Shown: in pieces, positions 13,401-23,563 of the stretch | Layout of the letters: each line of letters starts with the position of its first letter | Numbering within the stretch: position 1 is the stretch's first letter | Source: Pratylenchus scribneri | Lineage: Eukaryota > Nematoda > Chromadorea > Rhabditida > Pratylenchidae | DNA length: 64,000 nt | NCBI GenBank assembly: GCA_030063045.1 | Contig: JAQSEB010000050.1 | Coordinates: forward strand, 2,170,001 to 2,234,000 | Direction of reading: 5' to 3' | Notes under the pieces: model-generated | What the model saw: only the letters and a program-made list of their open reading frames with translations | Told to the model about the DNA's origin: nothing | Database searches by the model: none | Translations under genes and position numbers: made by a program

Positions 13401-14586
13401 TTTAATAAGCATTTCTTTCAATTTGCTTATATAATTAAATTCATTAAAAAGTGAACCATTTTTATTGTTAATATCATTTATAAAATTGACAAATGTTTTA
13501 ATTTACACATTCACAGAACTTGTCCAAATGGTGCAAATTGTGGGGGCCCTGCCATTGAACAATCATTTTGTAATGAACAGCCCTGTGCCCCACAACAAAA
13601 CAATCAAAGTGGACAATGGAGGTAAATGGGGGAAAACAATAAAAAAATGGGTCAAAAATGGGAAGAATTTAAGTTTAAAAATCCGAAAATTTCTTTACCC
13701 CAATAATTCCCTAATTAATTCCAAAAAAGTGGCTGGAGTCCATGGGGTCCATGTTCGGTGAGTTGTGGCAATGGAGTGCGGAGGAGGACACGGCATTGTC
13801 AACGGGGGAATTGTCCGGGCAATCATTTTGAGTCGGCCATTTGCAATGATGGCCAATGCTCTGTGCACGATGCCCAATGGGGCGGTGAGTCCATCATTTT
13901 GGCGCATTTAATTAAGATTGAAATTATCAAATTTATTTAAAATTGGGCCCCAATTAGAGAAGCATTTATTATAATTATAATTGAGTAGATGTTTAAAAAT
14001 AATTCAGGTCTAATTAGTGAAATACTATAAATAATTAATTGTTTGCCTTCCTTACCCAAAAAATTAGATGAATAAAAATGCCCTTTTTAATGGTATATTT
14101 GATATATTTAATTAAGATATTATTCAAATATGAGCCTGATTGGAAATCATTTTTTATTGAGATAATATTTCAAAAGAATTTAGATCGATGAGAGAAGGAA
14201 AGGTTCCAAAGATTTAAATTCTTTGCCTGCCTTAAATGTGATTTAGCATTTAATTAAAATATTCAAATATTATTTTAAACATTGAATGTAATTTTAGAGG
14301 ATATTTGATATTTTAAAGGATTTTAGTAGGCTAATGAGTGAAAGATTAAAAAGGATAAATTTTTAAACATTCCTTATCCAAAAATCGGGTGCATAAAATG
14401 CCTATTTTATTAGCTTAATTTCAATTAATCTCTTCATTATTTATTTCAGGCTGGGGCTATTGGTCAGTGTGCTCCGAAAGTTGTGGATCCGGTTGGAGAA
14501 GACGAGTCCGAAAATGTTATGGCAGTGGCCAATGCCAAGGCAGCGAATTCGAAAGGGAAGCATGCCAACAAAGGCCGAATTGTTGA
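1443..14586 (+). CDS. ADAMTS-family secreted zinc metalloprotease with seven thrombospondin type 1 repeats
   Basis: Phase-consistent exons give about 1254 residues: 1443-1499, 1682-1760, 2005-2309, 2699-2932, 3077-3208, 3320-3484, 3964-4041, 4081-4258, 4367-4391, 4445-4636, 5714-5829, 6097-6238, 6328-6463, 8060-8131, 8561-8644, 8824-8956, 9349-9519, 9901-9944, about 10263-10478, about 10906-11060, 11445-11569, 11694-11837, 12053-12232, 12459-12607, 12652-12707, 13517-13621, 13730-13884, 14450-14586. Exon 1 encodes a signal peptide ([19 protein letters not shown]), then a prodomain to about residue 269 ending in a basic LKRK site. The catalytic domain carries the reprolysin zinc site [12 protein letters not shown] (residues 434-445). 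A disintegrin-like segment, a Pro/Thr and Arg-rich linker, one atypical TSP1, a Cys-rich domain (CNGEC-like) and six C-terminal TSP1 repeats (W..WS.CS..CG) follow. Such enzymes cut matrix proteins outside the cell; C. elegans relatives are the adt/gon-1 group. The junction 10478/10906 is the least certain. Confidence 0.9.
2395..2655. mobile_element. PAL-B MITE-like element in ADAMTS intron 3
   Basis: The right arm holds the family core 'ttatggccaagttatatggcctc', split here as TTATGGCCAAG then TTATATGGCCTC. The family has inverted arms around a run of 'taaccctaa...cctagccc' text, and five more copies occur in the window. Confidence 0.6.
3576..3897 (+). repeat. 24-bp minisatellite, locus 1 (about 13 copies) in ADAMTS intron 6
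   Basis: Head-to-tail 24-bp units containing CTGATTTTAATAATTCCG, nearly identical. The array lies in the GC-AG intron between exons 3320-3484 and 3964-4041. Long open frames across it (FNNSACSD or LILIIPPV repeats) result from a unit length divisible by three. Confidence 0.95.
4808..5485. mobile_element. MITE-like element with terminal inverted repeats in the ADAMTS intron 4637-5713
   Basis: It begins with TAATTATTAGGGAGCGGATT and ends with the reverse complement AATCCGCTCCCTAATAATTA. The interior is full of AATATTGA/TCAATATT words in both orientations. A related left end lies near 12803. Confidence 0.75.
6464..8059 (+). other. Long ADAMTS intron with a possible alternative 3' end
   Basis: It starts with a strong GTAAGT donor and ends with TTTAG. 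If the donor is not used, the frame stays open for 58 more codons to a stop at 6637, followed by an AATAAA near 6772. The rest is AT-rich with short inverted segments around 7280-7420 and nothing else recognised. Confidence 0.5.
9040..9290 (+). mobile_element. R1 interspersed element copy in the ADAMTS intron 8957-9348
   Basis: Carries the R1 core: GACGCATTGAATGG-like segment, TTTGTTATGGTTTGGTCAAC, then AATTAAAGGGTTTTAAACGG. Plus orientation. Confidence 0.75.
11168..11412. mobile_element. E1 MITE-like element (TACCGTATTT-type ends) in an ADAMTS intron
   Basis: The left end reads accgcattttctttataagaa and the right end ttactagaggaaatacgtta. The interior has repeated 'cttat(a)attagaggc' motifs. 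Relatives lie near 30826-31117 and 51645-51858. Confidence 0.55.
12243..12415. mobile_element. E2 inverted-repeat element in the ADAMTS intron 12233-12458
   Basis: Bounded by AGCTTAAAGTCGGG on the left and AAACCGACTTTGAGCT on the right. The internal text AATAACCGAAAATA(A/G)GGGA recurs in the copy at 37730-37855. Confidence 0.6.
13090..13320 (+). repeat. Imperfect direct duplication in an ADAMTS intron
   Basis: The segment 'aatatgccttcctataagggcaaattcaccgcccaata...ctacagtaatagaag' is repeated about 115 bp later with small changes (AATATGCCCTAAAGGCGAAT). It lies in the intron 12708-13516. Confidence 0.5.
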
Positions 14587-15776
14587 AATTGGATTATTTA
14601 ATTCCCTCAAAACATATTATTTTTTATTATTAACACTGCCTTTTCAATTAAATTCATTTATGTTTTATTTTTTATTGTTCCCAAATTTGCTCATTTTCGG
14701 GTTGTCTCCAAAAATCCATTTTTTTCTTTTAAATCCTTTTCAATTTTATTTTCCCCCTATTTTCTCCAACTTGGCCAATATTGATGAAAATTATTATTGA
14801 AATTATCTGAGATGAATTAATTTAAAAATTGCAATTTTTGGCACTTAATGGCAATGGTCAAAATAATGGATTATACGATTTTTTGACCATTATTTTGCGG
14901 CAAAATTGCCTAGAAAATTTAATGATATTTCATTTTTTTCTGGATATTATAGTTCGGTAAATTTTATTTTAGCGGCAAAAAAGCGCCTGTATCCACCTGG
15001 CTGTATTTATATTATAATTTTGATCAATTTGGCCATATTTTCTAACATTAAAATTGACTACATCCTCTTTTCTCTTAATTCATTTATTTTGTTTTAGGCC
15101 CAATTCCATCCCAATTCTCCATCCACTCACATTTCTCACTGTGTAATATTTTTATTTTTATTTAATATTTTGTGAATTGCATAGAAAATGAAATTAAAAA
15201 AAATTTAATTCGATTTTGCCAATTTGACAAAATTCTACGCTCATCATTCAAAGTTCTAAAAATTCCACGGCATTCATCCATCATCGTCCTTTTATTTTAA
15301 CTCTGCTGTTGAATTCTGTTCAATTTTTGCTCCATTCCACTTTGATCTTCTCATCTTTCTGTAAAAAATAAATTGATAGGGGAATATTTAATTTGCAGAA
15401 AAAACAATAATTAAAAATGCAGAAAAGATTGTACCGGTTTATAACTGCTTAGAAATTTATTCTATACTTTTAAACCATATGCCTAATCATTAGATCTCAT
15501 CAAGAAGCTTTATTTGATAATGATTCGGTTTTTAGATTTTGCCAATTCCAGCTTAGTTTTGAACCCAAAAAAATAAAATTGGTTTAAATTTAAACCTTTT
15601 AATACCCTTTAATTGTTAACCAAAAACCATAACAAATTATATACAATTCAATGCGTCTTCACCAGCTCTTCCAAATTTTGGGTATATTTGGTTTGTGAGC
15701 TTAGGTCATTACAATCTTTTCTGAATTTTTTAAAACAATTTTTCTGTGAGGGAATATTCAATTAAGGAATATTTTA
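14587..15776. other. Region between the converging ADAMTS and troponin I genes
   Basis: AT-rich 3' flanks of two convergent genes. The only recognisable content is an R1 element at 15400-15760. No coding exon was found. Confidence 0.5.
15400..15760 (-). mobile_element. R1 element copy, minus orientation
   Basis: Reverse-complement R1 core: TTAATACCCTTTAATTGTTAACC then CATAACAAATTATATACAATTC and AATGCGTCTTCACCAGCTC. It lies just downstream of the troponin I stop and is the only intergenic R1 copy. Confidence 0.75.
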
Positions 15777-18203
15777 TTAACCAACCACTGCTTCATCCAA
15801 TGCGAATTGTTTCTTCTCCACCTGTAAATTAATTCCATCCATTTTTATTCCCCAATTTGAATGCCAAAAATTCCTCACCTGCTTCAAATTATTGCGGAAA
15901 TCCATTTTCTGGCCTTCTTTGGTCTTCAACTTGGCGAACTATTTTGGAATGAATGAATTAAAAAGAGGAAAATGGGCCAGAAATTGACCTGTCCTTCGGT
16001 CTGAAAAATGAAAAATCAAAATTAAAAATATTTATTTTTTATTTATTTACCTTGGAAACTTTCTTCAGAGTTGGCTTCACGCTGAAATTGGGGAAATTGA
16101 TATCATAAAAATGGAAAAATGGATTATAACGATAAGGCATTTAGCATTTTTTTTAAACAATTTCATTGATTTCATTTATTACGAATATGGATTAGTATTG
16201 GATTTAGCCTTCTGAATACTATTAATGAGCTCATCAGATTTTCTATATATTTGTTCGATTTTGCTCTTGGTGAGGCAACCAGAAATAAAGACACTTTTAG
16301 GCTAAAATTGGAAATCAGAAAATTTTTTTTGCTTAAATTCATGGGAATTGGACTAATAAATATTATTTGATTGTCAAAAATTTAAAAGAATATGTTGCTT
16401 CTAAATATGAGAAAATGCCAAAGCCAAAATTAATGGAAAAAAGCTTACAATTTGCCGCGCAAATCGTTGACAGCAATTGTCAATTCATTGATCTCAAAGT
16501 CCTTTTGACGCACCTTCAAAAGAAAATAATGAATTTATGTTTTGTTAATTTAATATTTGAGTAAGGTTATGAATAATGACTAATAATAAGGGCCTTTTCC
16601 TACTGTACCCCCACTTTTTGCCATAATCTCCCTCTCATCCTATCAATCAAATAATGCCCCAATCCGCATTTATAAACCAGCCCTTTTTCTTCTACAAAAG
16701 TCTTTTTACCCATCATATATTATCACATTTTCGGCATAATTAATAAAGAATTAATTTAAAGTTAATTCGACTCTAATCCCAAATCCAATTCATTGGGTTA
16801 CTGATGAATAATTAGGCCTCTGACGAAGGCCCGGACTTTTAGCCCTAGATTAGGACTAATAATTAGATTAAACAAAATAATAATAGATTAGCCTATTTGA
16901 CTAGGAAGTAATAGTCAAAAAATAAGCAAATTCCCTAAAAAAGCTGAAAATGACCCCATAAAAATATAACCGTGTAGCTGATCTCATATTTCTCGCTTTC
17001 CAGTCGGACAACCCGATCGAGGAAGTCCTTGGCGATTTGTTGCAATTCACCTTTTAAATTTATGAGCAAATTATCCCGAAACCCTAACCCTCTTTTCATT
17101 CACCATCTCCGCTGGAATCCAAATTCGAGGGCAATGGGATAATTCGTTCATTGAGAATATTTTGGCGTTCTTGTTCCTTCAACATTTGCTGCTTCTTCAA
17201 ATCTTCCGCCGCTTTCATCATCAACAATTTCTAATTGGTTGAAAATATGGAATTTTGGTAATTTTGTTCTTTCCAAAAAACTCACGCGCAATTTCTTCTT
17301 CCTTTCCGGTGTCAAGAAACCCTGCAAAAATTCGTTCATAAATTCAATCATTTATTTTTTCGTGACAATTTGAATTTGGAAATTTAAGTTTAGAGTACCA
17401 AAGTCGTTTTTAATGTTTAAATGACGAATTTACAAAAATTGATGAGAAATTTAGTGAAAATAAAGGCTTTTCTAGGGCCGATAAATTCACCAACGTTTTA
17501 TGAGAATAATATTATTTAGAATCAAAAAGTGAAAATAAATATTTTAAAAAGCAACGATTGAGCCCGCAGGGCTAATCTTTCTTCTACTAAAATGACAAAT
17601 CAATTTCAGAATTTTCTATTTAAATTTTAATAAGTTGAACCCAAAATTATTCAACAACAATTCAGCTAACCTTTTTGGCCTTCTTCATTCGGCCAGCCTC
17701 CTCTAATCGTTTGCGCACTTCTGCCTTCTTTCGTTCTCTTTCGTCATTTTTGCGCTTCTAAATATGGAAAATTCAAATAAATTCAAATAATTTACTGCTT
17801 GATTTTAATTATATGTTTCAATTTTGACACCGTTCCAAATTTTTATTTCCCATTAAAATGTTTTCTTTTTACTTAAATATTAAATAAGCCTGAAGGAAAA
17901 ATAGATGGAATAATTTTCATAAATTTCAATCATCCAAATTCTTATCTAAATCAAATATCATTCCGACCCGATTTGCGATAAATTCCCTCTGAAATATATT
18001 CATAAAACTCTTCGCAATTCGGAACCAGAATTGGTATTTCTATAGGAATTTTACTTTTCCATAAATTTTCGAAAATTTTATCGAACCATTTTTAGATAGT
18101 ATAGACCTAAGCTACATTTTTGACAAATCCTTAGGCCCAAATTATGATCAAATTGTTTAAAACTCACCGCTTCCGAGTCATCATCTCCTCCCATGGGTGG
18201 CAT
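15777..18203 (-). CDS. Troponin I (short, about 192 residues)
   Basis: Exons on the minus strand: 18168-18203, 17671-17757, 17286-17321, 17104-17230, 16971-17050, 16449-16513, 16051-16081, 15989-16000, 15879-15938, 15777-15821; 579 coding bases with all phases consistent. The protein reads [12 protein letters not shown], a Lys/Arg/Glu helix ([15 protein letters not shown]), [20 protein letters not shown], then [20 protein letters not shown] and LKKVSK. These are the conserved troponin I helices and the inhibitory region that contacts actin and troponin C. Troponin I blocks actomyosin in muscle until calcium binds troponin C. The length is closer to the short pharyngeal-type TnI of C. elegans (tni-4, about 194 aa as I recall) than to the body-wall forms. 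One exon is only 12 bases (TEGQ). Confidence 0.93.
15989..16000 (-). other. 12-base microexon of the troponin I gene
   Basis: On the minus strand it reads ACCGAAGGACAG between a TTTTCAG acceptor and a GTCAAT donor. It encodes TEGQ and keeps the frame between VSK and FAKLK. Skipping it would remove four residues without a frameshift. Confidence 0.75.
16580..16720 (-). mobile_element. R3 interspersed repeat copy in a troponin I intron
   Basis: Contains CCTACTGTACCCCCACTTTT and, further on, AATCCGCATTTATAAACCAG. The same pair of words occurs in four other places in the window, in both orientations. Confidence 0.55.
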
Positions 18204-19114
18204 TTTTGCTATTTTTTGGCTAAAATTAAATGGTAAATAAAAATTAATAAATTCAGCAAGTTGTGGAAAGAAAGTGTAAATTGAAGAAAATGGATGGAAT
18301 GAAACAAAAATGGATGGAGGTACATCATTTTTAGTTGGATCCCACTCGCTAAAGAATATATGTTGAAGACGCAAGTTCTGGGATCGGATTGCGCATGGCT
18401 AACACAAAAATGATTATTTCACATTCGAAGGGTGGTTTTTTTGTGGGGAGGTGTGGATTTCCACATAGTGGGATTAGCCAGGCAAAAATCATTTTTCTTT
18501 TCATCATCCCAAAGAATTATTAGCAAAGGAAAAACAATGACAAAATTCAGCGGAGCCCCAAAAGATCCATCTATTTACTATAGTAAATCCTTCGTTTTTT
18601 TTCTAGTGGAGCATTCGGGACAACCGGGACTTTTTCTTTAGCTTAAAAGCTCACAAAATCATCATCTTTTGAAGATCTTCTTTGGTGGTTGTCCTACACT
18701 TTTGAGGGAATATTTTGGAGAGGGAAAAGCTCCTCAAAATAATTGAAGATAAGTATAAGTAAGAAGGAAGAAATGCTCATCAGCTGGTTAATCCGCGCGA
18801 GAATATTTGCCAGAGAAATCGGAAGCCGGCGGATCGGCCGATATTGATGTGGCGTTTAACTTATTTTACAAGGAAAAGCAACGGAATGAGCCTAATAGAA
18901 ATTACGAAATAAAATAAAAATGGATTTCAAAAGAACCAAAATGTTAGGAATTGACCTGCTGAGGATTTAAATATAAAATAAAAAAAATGAATTTAGAAAG
19001 AATTAAAATAGAATGACGTAAAAATGAGAAAAAAGACCAAAAATTGATGAGCGAATGCCATTGACATTTTTAATTTAAGATAATGATTAAAATTTTGCGT
19101 GGTATTTAATTTTA
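18204..19114. other. Intergenic: 5' flank of troponin I and 3' flank of the UGT
   Basis: No gene recognised. A 69-codon open frame at 18432-18641 has no family features. This should contain the troponin I promoter. Confidence 0.5.
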
Positions 19115-22100
19115 TTATTTTCGTTTACTTTTCCTTCCTCTCTTCCTTTTTCGTTTCTTGCCCATTTTTGTATCATTTTTTGGTCCACCAATTTGCCAAT
19201 ATCTCCAAAAGCATTTCCACGTAAATTTGATCATCAATAAAGTACCAAATATGGAACAAATTGCAGCCAAAAAAATATCAAAATTGTGCAATTTCCAAAA
19301 GAGCAAATTCGCCGATGCCATTTGTAAATTTGTGGCCAATTCCGGAAATTGGGCGGCAAATTCCAAATTTTCAATAAAAATTTTCTCCGCTGTATTTGGA
19401 TTTGCCGCCAGTAATTTTGCAATACGGCGAGCATTTTTTGAATAACAAAAAAATTGAGAGGAAATTAATTTGGAATTAATTTGTAATTGAAGGAAAAAAC
19501 TTCGAATTGTTGAGCAATTCGTGAATTGCCTTGGCCAAATTTGGCCCATTCAGCTGCTCTTTTTCCAATAAAAGGCCCATTCCAATTTTAGCAATTGCAC
19601 AGCCTGAATTTGTATTTTAAAGAGGAATCTATTCAAGGCTGGAAAAAGTTTTAATACTTAATTTCGTAATCATTAAATCAATTCAAATTCAAAGTATTAC
19701 CTAATTTTAAAATGAAATTATATTTGCATCTGGCTGGAAATTTTATTTCTTTAAAAGGGGTTAATTTACAAATAAAATAGAAATTTCTGTTAATTTTATT
19801 TCAGGCGGAATTGGAATGTGTTTTATCCAGGCAGATTAAAATGTGTTTTACTCGGGCAGAATTAAAATGTGTTTTGCCCGGGCAGAATTAAAATGTGTTT
19901 TACCTTATAGAATAAAATGTGTTTTGCCCGGGCTGAATTAAAATGTGTTTTGCCCAGGCAGAATTAAAATGTATTTTGCCCAGGCAGAATTAAAATGTGT
20001 TTTGCCCGGGCAGAATTAAAATGTGTTTTGCCTGGGCAGAATTAAAATGTGTTTTGCCCGGGCAGAATTAAAATGTGTTTTGCCCGGGCAGAATTAAAAT
20101 GTGTTTTGCCCGGGCAGAATTAAAATGTGTTTTGCCCAGGCAGAATTAAAATGTGTTTTGCCCAGGCAGAATTAAAATGTGTTTTGCCCAGGCAAAATTA
20201 AAATGTGTTTTGCCCAGGCAAAATTAAAATGTGTTTTGCCCGGGCAGAATTAAAATGTGTTTTGCCCGGACAGAATTAAAATGTGTTTTGCCCGGGAATT
20301 AAAATGTGTTTCACCGGGCAGAATTCAATGTTTTAATATACAAAATTTAATATTTATAATTTATAATTGAATTTTATTATTTTTTGATTTTCCTACCGGC
20401 ATTGTAGAATTGATCTCCCATAAATGGAATTGCCAAAATTGGCACACCAGCATATGCTGACTCCAAATAGGAATTCAGGCCCAAATGTGTGATGAAAATT
20501 CTAATATTAGGATGATCTTAAATTGGATAATATTATAAATAATTATACAATAAAACGAACGCAGCAATGCCTTCTGTGGAATCCAATCAAATTTATGCAA
20601 ATTCCCACATTCATTGGCCCTTTGAATTGACATTCTCCGAATTTTCATTTCCTCAACATTTTCCATTAAAATTGATGTATCCGGCAATTTGTCATATTTC
20701 CAAATGATTGTATAATTTTTGAATTGACAAAAACAATTCACAATTTCCAATTCAATTTTGGCCGGAATTTGCCATGTTTTTAGTAAAGTTCCAAATGAAA
20801 ATAGAATAATTCCATCATTTTGAGGGGTGGAAGAAAGAATGGAATGAAGCTAATAAAAATGCAAAGAAATTATTTGGAGTGGCAAACTTCGTCCGGTATT
20901 ATTTCCTGCCTTTTTTGTGCCATACCAATTCCGCCAATGAATTTAATTTTTGGTGAAATTGGTTTGGATAAATCCAAAAATTCATTTATGTTCAGAAAAA
21001 CTAAGCAAAGGCGTCCAAAAATTTGTTCTAGCGGAGGAAATTGATTAGGGAATCGATCAGTGAAAATTGATCTTTCCACATCCAAAACTGGGTCAAAACC
21101 GCCATTGAGCCAATATTCAAAATTGTTCCATTCATTTTTGGCACGGGCCCAAAAATCCAATCGATCCCCATAGCCATAGGCACGAAGAACACCTTTGAAA
21201 AAGGGACAAAAAATATTAGTCAATAATTAATGAGTAGACCACAGAAAATTCTTTATTTTTTAATGCCATTGCCATCAAAAAATGCATTCGCATAATTATG
21301 TATTTTTCCAGTAAATTTAAATTATGATAATATTTTTTAATAAATTTTAAATATAAATAATTTCAATGCTGCTTAGTATTCTAATAAAGTTAATTAATAC
21401 CTTAAATAAAGCAAATGAATTTCTTCAAGAATTTGAAATAAAACATAATTAATTATGGGTACAGTAATCCAATATTTTGTAGTCCTCCTTTTTTCCTTAT
21501 TGTCAATTATTTTAATTCCTCTTGTTAAAATGGGGGTGGGAGCTGGGAGAGAGGTGGAATAGGAATATAAAATTTCCTTCCTCAGGCAAATTTATGAGAT
21601 GAAGAGAGAAGAGAGATACGGTATTTTAGAAAGAATATCAATATCATCATATGGGAATGGTGTATGATCCCGCCTAATATTCATTTAGAATAATTTAATA
21701 ATTGTAAACTCACTGCTCACATAACTTGACGGTTCCGGAATGCCAAGCAATGGGAAAAGTCGATCGGTGCCAGCAATGGCGGAATAGCCCAACAGGGTTA
21801 GAATATTCCCAATCAAGTGGAAAATGCCAAAAGTGCAACCCAAATAGACGGAAGTTAAATAAACATCATAATTTGCGGCACGAAGTGTGCCAATCAATTT
21901 GTGGTCATCAACCAATGCTAAAAATACACCAAAATTAAATATTTACCCAAAATAAATACCGGCACAAAGTCGAACTCTTGTCCGTTCGAATGCCCGATTT
22001 CGTCTTGGAAAACGGCCATCTCCCAAAAATGGGGATGAAATGTGGCCAAGTTTGATGAATTCATTGGCTTCTGCGGGAATTCCAACTCGGAATACATTTC

Positions 22101-22830
22101 GAAGTCGATTTGAGCCATTCAATGAATTGATTGAGGGATTGAATTCCATAATCAATTTGTCCTTAAAAATTTAATTGGAATTTAATTATAATTTACGGGA
22201 ATTCATAATAGGCAAAAGTTTTTTTCTAATTTATCTAAAATTATTTAAAACTATTTTATAAATAAATTAAATAAAATTTATTTATTTTTTTCTGAGAGAA
22301 GTAAAATTGTAAATGGATGAGAATATTTTTGAATAGTTTTCTTGCAATATTCATTGTAAATACTATTGAAAATGAGATAAATGTAAAATCTGTTAAATTC
22401 AATATAAATGCCTTAATAAATTAAACTTTAATTAAAAAGCTGTACTATTCATAGCCCAAATATTTAATAAGTTAAATTTATTAATATTTTAACCAGAAAT
22501 AAGTTTTTAAAATTCATTTCCGAACAATTTCAATTGGCATTTTTCCATTTCAATTCTTTTCATTACATTTAAAAATATAAATTAATCATTCAATTAAATA
22601 TAATTCCTAACCACAATATGGCCTCTTTCAACGAGTAAATCGGCAAGAATGCCGCTGAATGCAATTTGTGATGGACTCAGGCCATCGTGATAAATTAAAA
22701 TGCGCAAAGAATGAATGGTGGGATAAAATATTGTGGCAATAAAATGAAATAAAATTGGCCAATGAGAAAAGGCCATCATTTTTGGGAAATGACTAAAATT
22801 GACACTTTTTGACATTTTTCCCCTTATCAA
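19115..22830 (-). CDS. UDP-glycosyltransferase (UGT), ER membrane enzyme
   Basis: Exons (minus): 22612-22830, 21960-22161, 21714-21917, 20888-21192, 20557-20849, 20397-20500, 19501-19603, 19115-19445; 586 residues, phases consistent. UGTs transfer a sugar from a UDP-sugar to small lipophilic molecules in the ER lumen. Seen here: hydrophobic N-terminus (WPILFHFIATIF), LGIPEPSSYVSS, the start of the sugar-nucleotide domain at LFSFGTLLKT, the signature segment FDWIPQKALL followed by FITHLGLNSYLESA, VPILAIPFMGDQFYNA, NARRIAKLL, and a C-terminal membrane helix (FLAAICSIFGTLLMI) followed by a very basic tail (KKRKRKRGRKSKRK). Oddities: the usual catalytic SH reads SQ at residues 54-55, the signature HGG/HAG reads HLG, and intron 7 has no AG acceptor. 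It could be an active but unusual UGT or a decaying copy. Confidence 0.88.
19805..20332 (+). repeat. 26-bp minisatellite (about 20 copies) in UGT intron 6
   Basis: Units of about 26 bp built from TTAAAATGTGTTTTGC and the palindrome TGCCCGGGCA, with C/T and A/G variants in the palindrome. The array fills most of the intron between exons 20397-20500 and 19501-19603. Confidence 0.93.
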
Positions 22831-22953
22831 GGATTAATTTAAATATGAAGGTAATGGAAAATGGAGGGCGCTGATAATCCAAAATTTAAACAAATTGTGT
22901 GGCTAAAATATTTTAAAATAATTATTCCAATTCATCAATTTCATCCATTTTTT

Positions 22954-23563
22954 TCATTTATTTCCATAATTATTCTGCACTGTGACTTTGCCGCCAGAAT
23001 TATTGTTAATTGTTTGTTGTATATTGAATTCGCTTCTGGGCATTGGCATTCGACGACGGCTATTCCTTTCATTTGTTGGCAATTTTTTCGGATTTTTGGG
23101 TTCGCCCGATTCATCCTTCTCTTCTTCCTCTTCATTCTTCCTTTCTTCATCTTCCTCATCATCCTTCGGTGGTTCCCGTTCATTCATTCCAATTTCCGTC
23201 TTTCTTTTGCCCTCTTTTTCATCATCATCTTCATCTTCCACATTCACTCCCATTGCCTCCAATTCATCTTTAAATTTCTCAATTTCTTCCTCCAATTCTT
23301 CGATTTTGGCCTTCTCCTCCTCTGCCAAATCCGCCAATTCATCCAAAACTTCTTCCATTCTTCCCATTTCATTTTCCTTTTTCTCATCAATTAAATGTTT
23401 TGATTCACCAATATGTTCATGATTTGGCCTATTTGGTGGAGCAGCAAATGCCAAAGGCGAAATTACTATTAAAATTAAATTAATTTTAAAATAGATTAAA
23501 AAAATTACCAATAAAAATGAATATGGAAATGAGAAGAATTCGAAATTTGTGGAGGATAAACAT
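22954..23563 (-). CDS. Small acidic secreted protein, unknown family
   Basis: Two exons, 23509-23563 and 22954-23465 (minus), give 188 residues. The first exon plus the start of the second make a clean signal peptide (MFILHKFRILLISIFIFIV then ISPLAFA|APP). The mature part has a Glu-rich predicted coiled coil (MEEVLDELADLAEEEKAKIE), a run rich in D/E/K, then a short basic stretch (NSRRRMPMPR) and an Asn-rich end (VTVQNNYGNK). I do not recognise the family. The bias could arise by chance in AT-rich DNA, but the correctly spliced signal peptide argues for a real gene. It lies head-to-tail 124 bp upstream of the UGT start. Confidence 0.6.

Noticed and set aside
18432..18641. 69-codon frame between troponin I and the UGT
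   Set aside because: No family features and poor composition for a coding exon in this genome.
22982..23422. Ser-rich plus-strand frame opposite the acidic secreted protein
   Set aside because: It is the antisense of Glu/Asp codons and has no splice or start evidence.
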